Below are positions 22,721 through 33,066 of a stretch of 64,000 nt of DNA, piece by piece. Location: assembly GCA_013420905.1 (NCBI GenBank), contig JAAXNY010000016.1, positions 1,506,756-1,570,755 of the forward strand, written 5' to 3'. Both the position numbers and the translations under genes were made by a program. The DNA is from Collybia mongolica. Its lineage: Eukaryota; Basidiomycota; Agaricomycetes; Agaricales; Clitocybaceae. The notes beneath the pieces were generated by a model that searched no databases, was not told the origin of the DNA, and was given only the letters and a program-made list of their open reading frames with translations. The stretch's first letter is position 1; each line of letters starts with the position of its first letter.

Positions 22721-23797
22721 GATATAAGGAGTCGCGCGTTCGGCGGTCCCAAGGGCCAATGATCATCAGTTCGTGAAAAGGAGTGTATGTCAAGATGAAA
22801 TTTGATTCCCGGATCTCAGGAACGTGCATCCCCACGTAACCTATCAACAGATACGTGGCGCCTATTCCCTCAGACAAGAGCTTTTCGACGATATTGGCAT
22901 AAAGGATAGAAGCATGATATGGAACTCATGAGTACCATCTTCGTTATAAGTCTCCGTTCAACAAAGCTCTGATTTTGTTCGGACTCGCAAGCTAGCTCTT
23001 GTACGTGGTGTGGCAAACGTTGGATTTATGGGGATTATTGTCATTTCTTCTGACTTCGTTGTGCATTGGCGACGACTCTGAACCCGTTCACTCCGATCAA
23101 AAAAAGCCGAGTAACGTTATATGATGTATCCAGCCCCAAGGCGCGAGCGGCGACTTCACAATCAAAGAGTTGGGACACAGCAATTGGGGCGTTGTGCGAT
23201 CCGCCCAGAGTATACCGGTGTCATGGTAACCTAAATGGCGACCATCGACTCGTAATCGGTAGTACACGCCTTTGCATAATGAAATACATTTACAATTAGT
23301 GGTGCGTTTATTGAGCGCAAGATGCTATTTCACTTCTGATGAACACATTATCCTAGCATGAGCGGCGTATGTCACGACTGCGTTTTTATTGTCAAAGTCG
23401 ACCAGGCCGGTTCTCCGTTAAGGTCCGTATTATTCAACGGGAGATTCACACAAGTAAGAGTGGCTTATTTATAAAAGATAATACAACAAAGATAATCTCT
23501 GAGTACTTGTAGATTCTGAGCGATACGCTATATGTCAGTTCATATAAATGCAAATGATACGCAGGCTTGTATATATATGCTATGACGACGACGCGACAAT
23601 GACGATAGCAATAATTTCAATCAAAAAGCGAGATAGCAACTGGAATCGAGCGGTGGAGAGGAGGACCGTGACCATGGAGGTGGCTGACTTGGTTGCCTGT
23701 AGTCCAGGTAGTGAGGTTGACTATCTAAGGATCATATGAACTTGATACTGATTTGAGCCCTCAGCGACGGCGGGCACCTCCTGGACATACATTCACC
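22721..23797. other. Right-arm spacer with flipped segment
   Basis: 22725-22990 is inverted-homologous to the left arm (13560-13735). 23037-23390 is directly oriented with respect to 13003-13540. 23395-23797 is inverted-homologous again (3' flank of the HMG gene, TTTGACAATAAAA landmark). No gene recognised. Confidence 0.6.
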
Positions 23798-24896
23798 CTA
23801 CATAGCGGCATAGTGAGCCGCGTAGTCGAAGCCTTCATCTTCAACGCCTTCAGGAGCATAAGGACCATAATTCGAAAGTCCATTGAATTGAGACATTTCG
23901 TACTCGCCCGCGAAAGGCCAATAGTAATCAGCATTGAAATGGTATGCATTCGCATCGTAGTTCACGGTGGGAGTGGCCTGATAATTAGAAGAGAAATGCA
24001 CAACTTGACGATGCGGTGCGTAGTTGCCTTCGGCGTGGAATGTTACCGGAAATTCGTCCGGGGCGGTGGCATAGGTATGTTGTGCAATATGAGATTCTGC
24101 ATGAGGCAATTCGCGTTCTTCACTGTAACGGAACGCGTTCTGGTCGCTTTCTACGGTGGCATTGGAATAGTTGGCGTTGGGGCCAGCTTCAGATGGTGGG
24201 TAAGGCATGGCGAACGACGTGAATGAATGCTGTTCAAGAAAGGTTAATAATGGGACGGGAATTAGCGGTGAGCAGAGTCGTACGTCGTGAGGTGCATATT
24301 GCAGAGTAGGATCGGTAGGTTGGCTTGTAGACGGTAAAGTATATTGATCTATCATGGTTGAGGAACAGCCAGGCGAAGTGAAAGTTTCCTATAAAAATGC
24401 AAGGGTTAACAAGGATCTAGATGATAGAAGTATGCCAACGCACCTTCCGGCCCACAAACGGCGATACCGGAATAATCTCTCGTCCCTCAAATACGGGAAT
24501 TTGCAGCACCGATTTGGTGGGTAGCTCACTCACACGTCCCCTCTCCTTTGGGAACGCCCCCCGCGATGGACCCCCCTCCTGCGTCTCCCTTCTATCCTTG
24601 CCTTTTCCCTTTCCTTTCACAACTTTCTTGGCTGCCTGGCGTCGCCGAAATTTATACCCTGGGTATTTCTGCTTATGGTCAAGGTCTTCCTGAACCCCAC
24701 GCAGATCCCAATATAGCCGCCCCTCACGCGACAAGCCGTTCCACGCGAGAGACGCCGCCTTGGAGATCTCCTGCGCTGTCATACCCTTGAGCTCCTCCTT
24801 GTGTTGTTTGTACCATTCTGTACGGAATAGGATCCACGCGTTACTGGGCCGCGGGATCTTTGGGGTCTCATCGGGGTTCGTGGGTTTCTTCCCCAT
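23798..24896 (-). CDS. HMG-box transcription factor, right copy
   Basis: Inverted duplicate of 11478-12576. Exons 24896-24444 and 24388-23798 with a 55-nt intron keep phase; predicted length 347 residues, the same as the left copy. The HMG box is intact (RPSNAWILFRTEW, GMTAQEISKAASLAW). Differences from the left copy include Gly to Glu near residue 11, Ser to Ala, Lys to Asn at the end of SLAW(K/N)G, and DYYWPF versus GYYWPS near the C terminus. Both copies are open throughout, which suggests either recent duplication, selection or gene conversion between arms. Upstream sequence, including a TATA-like box, is also conserved. Confidence 0.85.
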
Positions 24897-26374
24897 AGTG
24901 GCCTGTCACCCTGACCGGGATCTCGTTATAATGGAGTGCAAGGTTGAGGAGAGAGACGGGTTTGGTTGATTTTTGGGGGTGGGTTATGTGCGATTGTAGG
25001 TCCTCATTTATATGTTGCATTTGTCAGGATGGCCATAATTTTAGGCCATTTGTCCATTGTTCTCATTTTATGTGTGACATCATATGGACAAAAATTCGGG
25101 TTACTAGCGCTGTGTTCGACACTTTGTGAAGCCTCCCTATCTGGTTTATCTACAGTGCTGGCCTTTTATATTCTCCACACTTGGTTCAACGTTAGTTTGA
25201 TGGTTATCCCTAAAACCGGAACCCGGGGAACATCCCTGCTGCCAATGAACGACTTTCCATGAGTATGTATCTCGGGGGATTGTATTCTAATTTTAAACGG
25301 AAAAAAATGAACCGGTGAGTTAGAGCTTTGGACATTCCGAGCGGATCAACTCACCTCTTCAATGGCTAGTTATTTTTATTGGGACGAGAAATGTATGCGA
25401 GCAAACGAAAGGTTAGATACTAGATCTTAACTTACTTCCCTTGTCGTGCTAAGATCCGGTCATAGCTTACGCAAGAGTAGAGCCTTAGAAGGTCTCGGTG
25501 GGCTGTCGGAATACAGAATTTTAGCCCTCTCCCAATATTGCGCGAAGATACTGGGAATTGTTTACATGGGGTTATTCGCATTTTACGCCCGCTCTCAAAA
25601 CTTCAGGTCAATTGGTAACCGAGAGTACGCTTGAAATGTACAAAGTTTAAGTGTTCTTGTCGTGAGTTCAGGACTTTGCGTATATTTTTGTGTACATACC
25701 TATTGTGTTCATAATCACGCAACCTATGCGACGTCTATAAGCCTCATCCAGATATAGGGTAGTACGCTGCAAAATGTAGTAAATACTCATCATCCTCATC
25801 CTAGTCCTCGTCCTTGTTTCTCAATCTGAGCTGTTCCCCAGTCTATATCTTCGCCAGACGTCGAACGGTTGACACAAGGTTCAGATTGCTCGTCAATATC
25901 GTCACTCCTCCCCCCCCCGGCCCATTTGTCAAAACTGTTCATAAACTCATTAATGCGCAATGGCCTGAAATCAAATCTCACCGGATCGGTGCGGCTCAAG
26001 CTTGTTTGACTGCGTTAACTACTCCCCGTCATTTGTTAGTTACCAGAGGAACAATTCACGGCGGAATACACAGAAAGAATTGGACGTTTCAGCCATCAGA
26101 GATCAAGAAAAAACCTACGCTAATCATATGTTCAACGATTTTGGGAAGGTGTGAGTTTTCCCACGGCGAGAGGTGTCCTTGTAGGACAAGTGCACAAGAA
26201 GAAAGGTTTCAGAGAGGAGCCACTTTAATTGGAAGGCGTCTACCTCGCATGTAGATTAATTGATGAGGTCAATTATGTGGCTTGTTGACCCATCTGGCCT
26301 GAGGCAGTCAATACGACTTGCATGACCCCACGGAATGCAATGCATGCTCGATGGGGGCCGCCATTGCTTCACGT
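24897..26374. other. HMG promoter, end of right arm, then unassigned DNA
   Basis: 24897-25636 mirrors 10763-11477 (promoter side of the HMG gene). 25637-26374 has no recognised gene. Confidence 0.5.
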
Positions 26375-26678
26375 TTAGCGAATTTTACAGGTAATATAGT
26401 CTTGTGCTGATTGGCGAAGCAACTCTTCCGCGGTTTCGAATGATTGGCGACTGCCTACAGAAATTTGACCAAAATCGAGGAAGACAAAGTTTCGCAGGCT
26501 GGGTGACGCCAGTGCAATGGCGCGCCACTTCGAATGGATGTGACCCAAGTACCAAACCATCATTGGATAATGAGTAGAGTGTATGGCTACATTGTTTGAA
26601 TACCCTGGAGACAGTTTCGTTCGGGATGTGCTCAATGGGAAATGTTAATGTTTTAGGTATTGTGATTCTCTGCTGCAT
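26375..26678 (-). pseudogene. F-box protein fragment, frameshifted
   Basis: The minus strand reads IEHIPNETVSRVFKQCS...SLSNDG in one frame and continues in the next as VWYLGHIHSKWRAIALASPS, LRNFVFLDFGQISVGSRQS. This is the usual start of agaricomycete F-box proteins (P.EI...IF, then W...G.IC..WR.IALA.P.LW). A one-base shift lies near 26575 and the frame ends at 26375 without the LRR body. F-box proteins select substrates for SCF ubiquitin ligases; this relic cannot. Confidence 0.65.
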
Positions 26679-28483
26679 ATTTTTGAGATTTTGAGCTTCG
26701 GTCTGTGTGTTTCGGGAGTGGGATCACTGTGGGAGTCCCTCTGGTGGGTCAGTAGGATTCAGAGTAATCACCTTCTGCTCCAAATATCATAAGACTTTTC
26801 CAGTACATAGAGACTCACGTTCACATAGCGCTGTTCCAAAATGTTTAATGAGGGTGTTTGTGCGAGCTGTGGCTTCACGAATCATTAATCACTAGGGTCA
26901 CGCAATATTTTAAAGCCACGTGGTCATTCATGAGACGCCAGCTGCTCGTGGCGGAGAGCGCTAAAGGGAGCCATACCGTATACATGGAGTAAATGTACCC
27001 CTTAATCTTTCGAGCTATTCAGAAGGTGGTAGGAGCTTGAAGATGGGAGTCCAAGGTGATAAAACTGGCTTCAACACCACATACGTGAGTACACGTGTGT
27101 CTAATTGCACGTGGTTACCCAAATATGGCTGGTGCACAAATACATGCAATTGCAACACCTCTTACTCCCGTAACGGCCTCGACCACAGGACCGTTAAGTG
27201 CATTCAGGCTCTTTCGGCAATTTCAGATCCATGGGATGATTATAGGTAAAGGCAGAAAGCTCTACAAGCCTTATTGGGAGCTATTCTTACCAGGCGGTCT
27301 AGATCTAGTACAAAGTCCCTCACCACAGCCGCCTTCCGTGTCAGATAATAATGAGTTCTTACCAGAGTAAGTACAATATGAAAGAGACATACTTTTATGC
27401 AACTCTAAAACATTTCTTCAAGCTATGACAGTGCGATACGTTCCCAACCGCGCGGGTAGGACGCCTAAACCTACGATCAGATGAAATATAACATGATCGA
27501 TTCTCAGGTACATTCGCAACGCGCGGCCTAGACAGCCCATTACCTACACTTTTACAGACTGGGAATCTGGTTCTATGCTCCTTCTCCCTCCTTCGACGCC
27601 GGAATCTCCAGGACGCATCCCCATATATCAGGTCTCCGCATCGTTGAACCTCAATCCATTCTTGCCAATCTGCTATGTCACGCGGGTTTATAGAGCGGGC
27701 ACGTATGCAGGAGAGCTCGTTGGTCAATTTGAGTGCGTTTATCCCCCACATCGGCGCCATCAGTCGTAACACTGAATGAAGACTATCCCTCAATCATCGG
27801 CGAGGAATTTTGACAATTGGCGATGTAACCACACGGATATCGAACGTTATATCGTCCGTCAGTGCAGATCCAGTAAGGATATTGCTATAACGCGAAACCT
27901 TCCCATTGACTGTGGTGTTAGCGCCACCTAAGATGGGATTTTGATGGTTCCCGCTTACGATGGGACTGTAGGACTACGCTCGATGATGGTTCTCCGATGT
28001 GTATTGTAGGATTTTTCCTCTTAAGCCACAATTCCGATGCTCAACCGCGTGTCTTAATAACAGTGTTATGCAAGGGACTCTGCAACGACCCAGTTGGCGT
28101 CCTTTGTCCCACCTGCCCCAGACGCATCGCCTCCTCTTCCAGCTGCAACCCTCACGGTTTTCCCTGCTGGACATCAAGACGATCTATTTGACCACATAAT
28201 TATATCGGCACTCATCGTGGAAAGAAAATTGACCTCGAATCTTTAATCGTACGCAATTCTGAATCTCTGTAGATTTCCATGTTTCCGCATCAAAAATATT
28301 TGGGAAAATAAACGGCCATTTTTTGCGACGCAATGTGCCTCGGCTCCTGCTATTCTTCTGATAAACTAGTTGTTCATTTCTTTTATGTTCCCCTCCAGAG
28401 ATCATGTTGTACCCATGTTAATGGAGGATCATTCACGCGTCTGATAGTCTTTATGTGCGTCATGTTATAAAAAGGTCTCAATG
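26679..28483. other. Unassigned region
   Basis: About 1.8 kb with scattered frames up to 132 codons (27395-27793, minus strand, containing NPRDIADWQEWIEV) that look faintly protein-like, but I cannot assign or splice them. No repeats stood out. Confidence 0.35.
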
Positions 28484-29453
28484 CTACTCAACTACTACAT
28501 CATTAGTAGTCATAGACATCAGTTTACGCCTGGCCTTTCGTCGAGCTTTCTGTTCCTTGTTCTGTCTGCGCTTCTTCGCAGCAATGTCCTCTAAGCTCAT
28601 GTGCTTTCGTCCTTGGACTTCGTCGAAGTGTTGGTTGAGTGCTCTCCACTTGATTGGAACTGAATGAATTTCACCACCACAGAACACCGCATCGCCGTCA
28701 CGGACGTCGAAAGAAAATGAGTCTTGACTGTGGACAGCGCCACACGCAGACATAAACTTGTTGACAAGACATTCATAAATCTCGACCCCAGCCTGTGCAT
28801 CACACGCTGCGTCTGGAATGTTTTGAGATATTATTCGGCGGCTGTGGAATACCAAAAGGGCTCTCACATTGAAGTTGTTCGGAAGTGAGGTGTTTCCTCC
28901 AGTCGGAAATTCGTTCCTCTTTCTCGAGTTTTTGATGAAGTAAGACCCACACCAGGGACTGGAGGGAAGGGTGGTGTTCGAATATTCTTCCCGCGCCCCA
29001 AGCCAACGGCTCAGCTGTCAAAGCCATGTACCCGAGGTCGTATATTCCATTTATATGACCCCACCCAAATCGTTGATTTAGGATTTTACAGTCCACTAGT
29101 GACGCAGTCAGTATATTAGATAATGAAATACGCTTCCACTCACTTCTGATATTTACCCCTACTTTCTTGACATTCGAGGCTCGAAGGATTGTCCGCAGTG
29201 TGGGGAGGAGTTCTTCGGAGTCGCGCTGGGGCTCAAACAACGAGACTTGGATCACCAAGATGGTACTCTCAGTCGCCACTGTGACAACATCTACTTCGCC
29301 TTGGACAGCCCACTCGAGATCAAGAGAGATGAACTCTAGACGGCTGAGGATCCGTTGCAGTGCGCACTCTGCATCTCTATTTGACAATAGGAGTTGAATG
29401 CGGGAGGGATCACACGAAAATAGTGGATATTCATTAGACATTTCAATGACCAT
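28484..29453 (-). CDS. 3'-5' exonuclease, RNase D/WRN type
   Basis: DEDDy-family nuclease that trims DNA or RNA from the 3' end. Exon 1 29453-28868, intron 28867-28813 (55 nt), exon 2 28812-28484; 304 residues. Exo I motif FISLDLEW (Asp45, Glu47); VKKVGVNIRSEWKRI at Exo II; LVDCKIL; YDLGYMAL; SDWRKHLTSEQLQ; then, across the intron, YAACDAQAG, the Exo III Tyr and Asp. The intron choice is fixed because only the ACGCAG acceptor restores YAACD. The Exo II position, normally Asp, is Glu105, so activity may be altered. The C-terminal region is basic (KKRRQNKEQKARRKARRK), resembling a nuclear localisation or nucleic-acid-binding tail. An in-frame Met four codons in is an alternative start. Confidence 0.85.
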
Positions 29454-30148
29454 TCGTGGCCAAGGAGAGGTTTCAGTGTGAGAGAAGAATAAACTAGTGG
29501 GTGCTTGGGGCCTACTCCGGGAACCTCACTTTTATTTCGTTAGAAATTTGGTTGGCAGGTGGAAACCGGCAAGCTCCGATGCTCGACCCTTTGACTCTGT
29601 CCTCACCGAGCCATAAATACGATTTGTATGTTGAAGGCGATATTTGGCAGGTGCTGCGTGCGAGAGGCGTCAATCATTTGTCAAGCGACCATGCTATCAT
29701 GTAATGTTACCTGTGGACCTTTATTCTGCACGGAGGGCTTTGATCTCAAGCTGTACAACATTGCCTCTCAAGACGTACCTGTAGGCGGGCCATACGTACA
29801 TTATCTCTAAATAAACTGATGCAGATATCAGGGAGAAACTTGTCAAACACTAGGATTTGGAACCGGGATGTATATAAAGAAGGGTATTCTGGTCACACAT
29901 CAAATTGGTGTATATCTTGGTTCATCATGGACGACCTGCTTACTCACACTTCGAGAATGGAACAAACCGACGCTCATCAGCATGCACGCCACTCCCTGGA
30001 ATAATTTTAGCAGCTTGACTCCACCATATCATCGGAATGTGACTGCTGATGTGATCGTCATGGAGGTGTAGGTCATGTAGCACCTCGGGCGCTTGTTTGC
30101 TAGGGTAAAAATCATGGGTTGTGGGTTTACTTGGAATGTTTGCTCAAC
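29454..30148. other. Intergenic
   Basis: Nothing recognised. Several 60-67 codon frames lack motifs. Confidence 0.4.
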
Positions 30149-30478
30149 ATGAATGTCCATGCTGATCTTCCAAGGCTTCCCCCAGAGCTCATTGGCCATA
30201 TTATCGACAACCTTCGCCATGACAAGAAGGCACTCATTAACGCTTCGCTTGTATCACGCTCCTTTCTTCCATTTTGCCACCCACATATCTTTCGCACCCT
30301 CAAGATCCCCCCAGCTCGGAAACCAGTAGAGGTGTTTGGGAATCAGGAGGCGAGAAGCTTGAATCGTGATATGCACCTCCCTGCAGAATCCGATATCGCC
30401 TTGCATGTACACGACCTTCAAATAGAGCTCTCCAGGATCACATCCCACGGTCAGGGGTGGTGTCATTTTGGTGGCTGA
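30149..30478 (+). pseudogene. F-box protein, truncated beside a hAT end
   Basis: Starts MNVHADLPRLPPELIGHII, then DNLRHDKKALINASLVSRSF and HPHIFRTLKI, a textbook F-box. It runs open to a stop at 30476-30478, far shorter than the 400-500 residues usual for this family. Forty-nine bases later a hAT terminus begins (30527), so the gene was probably cut by that insertion or an associated deletion. It might still give a short F-box-only peptide of about 110 residues. Confidence 0.65.
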
Positions 30479-30526
30479 AATTACTGTTAAGCTTATATCG
30501 GGCTTCAACCACCAGTTGGCAGGAAC

Positions 30527-30660
30527 TAGGGCTGCACGCCGTATCCGTCCCGTCGTCACCCAAGCGTACCCAATTGACGGTATGATGTACGGTACGGGTA
30601 TTCGCCGTCCGACCCGTCAATTGATGGCCGTTGACGGCTCGATACGGGTATACGGCCCAC
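30527..30660 (+). mobile_element. Solo 5' terminus of a hAT element
   Basis: Begins TAGGGCTGCACGCCGTA, the same end as the element at 9887, followed by the same style of subterminal CGGTAC, CCGTCC and GTACGG motifs. I found no matching right end downstream, so the boundary is approximate and the element is probably truncated. Confidence 0.65.
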
Positions 30661-32092
30661 GTGACTTTGAAAACTGCGCCTCGTCGATGCATTTGCACAA
30701 CAGACTGGCGTGATGATGCATTTACCTCCTCAGATGACAGACGAAGGGTTGTAGCATCAACTTCTCTACTTTGCATACTGGGATTACACTCTGGATCACA
30801 CCCTCTTCCCATTGGTGATGGATGCTCGAAGGATCGTCATGGAGCGACGTATCAGGGTTGAGGGATATAAAATACAACACTAAGGTTAGTTTATGGCCTG
30901 TAAACTTTTAATGAAAACAACGCATTTCCTACCAAATCATAAATTCAGCGCAGAGGTGTGTGTTCCGATTCACATACCTGGAGAGATCATCAATAACAGC
31001 TGTACTCTTGCATATTCTGCTGTCAAAAACAGTCCCTTACGTACGTATCGACAACACCATTCGTACCTTTTCGAAACTAACTAATAGTTCATTCTCCTCA
31101 TTTTGCCCAATTTAGAGTGAAGAAATCGGGTCCCATTCATCCTCCACATCTAGCTTAAGTCAGTCACGGCCCGGCCCTTCGCAAGCTATGGCAGGATCCC
31201 ACAATAACACCAATAGCCGTTCGCGGAACAGAAAACACCCTAGGTGAAACCGCAATCTACTTTCATGGACCAATTGATAGGCTCATTTGCGGCGACCTCA
31301 GCTCGATGAACCGCAATAGAGTTAACTACTGCACGAGACAAGAAAAACATTTACAGGATGTAAGACGTAGGGATGATGAGGGAGCTCAGAAGAAATGGTG
31401 GTCGTGTTTTCAAGGGGTCCCTGTGGTCATTTTGGAGTTAGGAGGATGGAACAGTGCATCGTTCGGCTCATGCTTATTGCATTGTGGACGTTCTGATATA
31501 GAAAAAGGACTTTAGGATGATATAACGAATGACAGTTGCGTTGCACCTATAATTTAGTGTGCAAAGTGTGCAAGCCTCTAGTTTGCTAGGGCATTGATTG
31601 TCTGCGTCTCTATGGTATTGATGCGACTCGGGTATTGTTGACTAACATGCAACCTTGTATCGTAAATCTTACTCCTTAGCACGGACCAACTTCCTGTTAA
31701 GACTGCATCCCCTCATCTTTGAGATTACTTCCTGGATTATCAAAGGGTGTGATGGTTCAACAGCTGCGAGCTGTTATTTACAAAACAGTGCATTGAAGGG
31801 CTGACATATGTGACGACCATGAAATGAACGCTGACGGGTTCACCTTTGTTTATAGGCTTATTGGCCTCAGTCGAAAATCACACGAAAGCCGAAAATTTAT
31901 ACGACTCGTGTCGAGAAATGATATCAGAACACCTAAAGGTTAGTTCCACGGTTGTCTTTGAGAATATCGACGCCCTTCGATATCCCACTCCGCATGCAAT
32001 TGGGACGTCTTCTTCACATGAAGCGATGCTTCGCAGTTCGAGACCAACATTTCACTGGCCGTTGATCACTCGCGGCTACAGTATGACCTTCT
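30661..32092. other. Unassigned region
   Basis: About 1.4 kb without a recognised gene. An 82-codon frame at 31846-32094 ends near the hairpin but has no known motif. Confidence 0.35.
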
Positions 32093-32182
32093 GAAACTAT
32101 CCTATCGCTCCGCAGGGATATAAGTTGAAATAACGTTATCGTTATTTCAACTTATATCCCTGCGGAGCGATAGGATAGTTTC
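32093..32182. repeat. Perfect 90-bp hairpin (43-bp arms, 4-nt loop)
   Basis: Left arm 32093-32135 (starts GAAACTATCCTATCGCTCCG) and right arm 32140-32182 are exact reverse complements around TTAT. No mismatch was seen. The hairpin ends 29 bases before the cutinase ATG, so it would lie in its 5' leader or core promoter. Confidence 0.95.
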
Positions 32183-32211
32183 GAGTTATTACTGAATTCG
32201 CACTTCTGAAC

Positions 32212-32904
32212 ATGGTCTCCTATACAATTTTACTCGCGCTCGTCGTCTCTGCTCTTGCAGCACCTCCCGTGGCGCGTCAAAGCTGCGCGGACGTCACTGT
32301 CTACTTTGCTCGCGGCACCGGAGAATCTGGAACATTAGGTACCATAGTCGGCCCTCCGTTCCGGTCCGCCCTGCAGAATGTGTTGGGTAGCAGGTCACTC
32401 GAATTCATCGGCATCAGCTACCCTGCAACAATTGCCGGCTTCTTAGCTGGTGGCGACCCGGGAGGAGCTGCAACCATGGCCAGCAGTGTCACCTCCAAAG
32501 CGAACTCTTGCCCTAACACAGCAATCGTCATATCCGGTTACAGGTGAAACTAGACCCAGATGCGACGACCGTCTTAACTAAATCTCCATATTCACAGTCA
32601 AGGTGCTCAAGTTACCCACCTTGCCGCCCGAGAATTGTCATCAGCCGTTCAGAACCGTGTCAATGCCGCCGTTGTGTTTGGTGATCCCAAAAATGGCCAG
32701 GCATTCCCAGGTCCCATCAGCGGGCGCTCCAGGACGTTCTGTGCAGCTGGTGATGACATTTGTGACGGGGGAGTGATCATTACACCGGCACACCTTAGTT
32801 ATGGATCCGTATGATATTCTCCTTATGAGGGGAAATCCTATTCTGACGAATACTCTCTACAGGATGCGGGAGCAGCGGCATCATTTGTGGTATCCAGGAT
32901 CTGA
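32212..32904 (+). CDS. Cutinase (CE5 serine esterase), secreted
   Basis: Hydrolyses cutin and related polyesters. The start opens a signal peptide (MVSYTILLALVVSALA). Exons 32212-32543, 32598-32808 and 32863-32904 join in phase to 194 residues, the usual cutinase size. Diagnostic motifs: VTVYFARGTGESGTLG near the mature N terminus, ISYPATIAGF, then the nucleophile elbow GYSQGAQV, whose Ser codon is split by intron 1 (AG|T). FGDPKNGQAFPG follows, then the catalytic Asp region CAAGDDICDGG and the His in TPAHLSYG. Cysteines needed for the two disulfides are present. It looks fully functional. The 90-bp hairpin immediately upstream may affect its expression. Confidence 0.92.
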
Positions 32905-33066
32905 GAAAGGGGGTCGAGGGTGGGTGTTTTTTGATTTCAAATTTTTCGTAATTATGCTAATAGTGTAAAATCGTCGTGGTAGTGGTTCAGATAGGGCGTT
33001 TTGTAGAGGGGTAACACGAAATTAAACATTACACTGAACAGATTGAGCTAAGTCCATGTGTGCGTA

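Larger units (their letters stand above)
21445..25636 (-). repeat. Right arm of large imperfect palindrome
   Basis: Inverted partner of 10763-15475. It contains the 3' third of the intact GH3 gene, a truncated secreted-protein gene, the flipped spacer segment and the second HMG gene. Homology stops near 25620 (CAATTGGTAACCG), the same point at which the left arm meets the hAT target site. Compared with the left arm it has lost most of the secreted-protein gene and about 230 bp of spacer. Confidence 0.85.
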
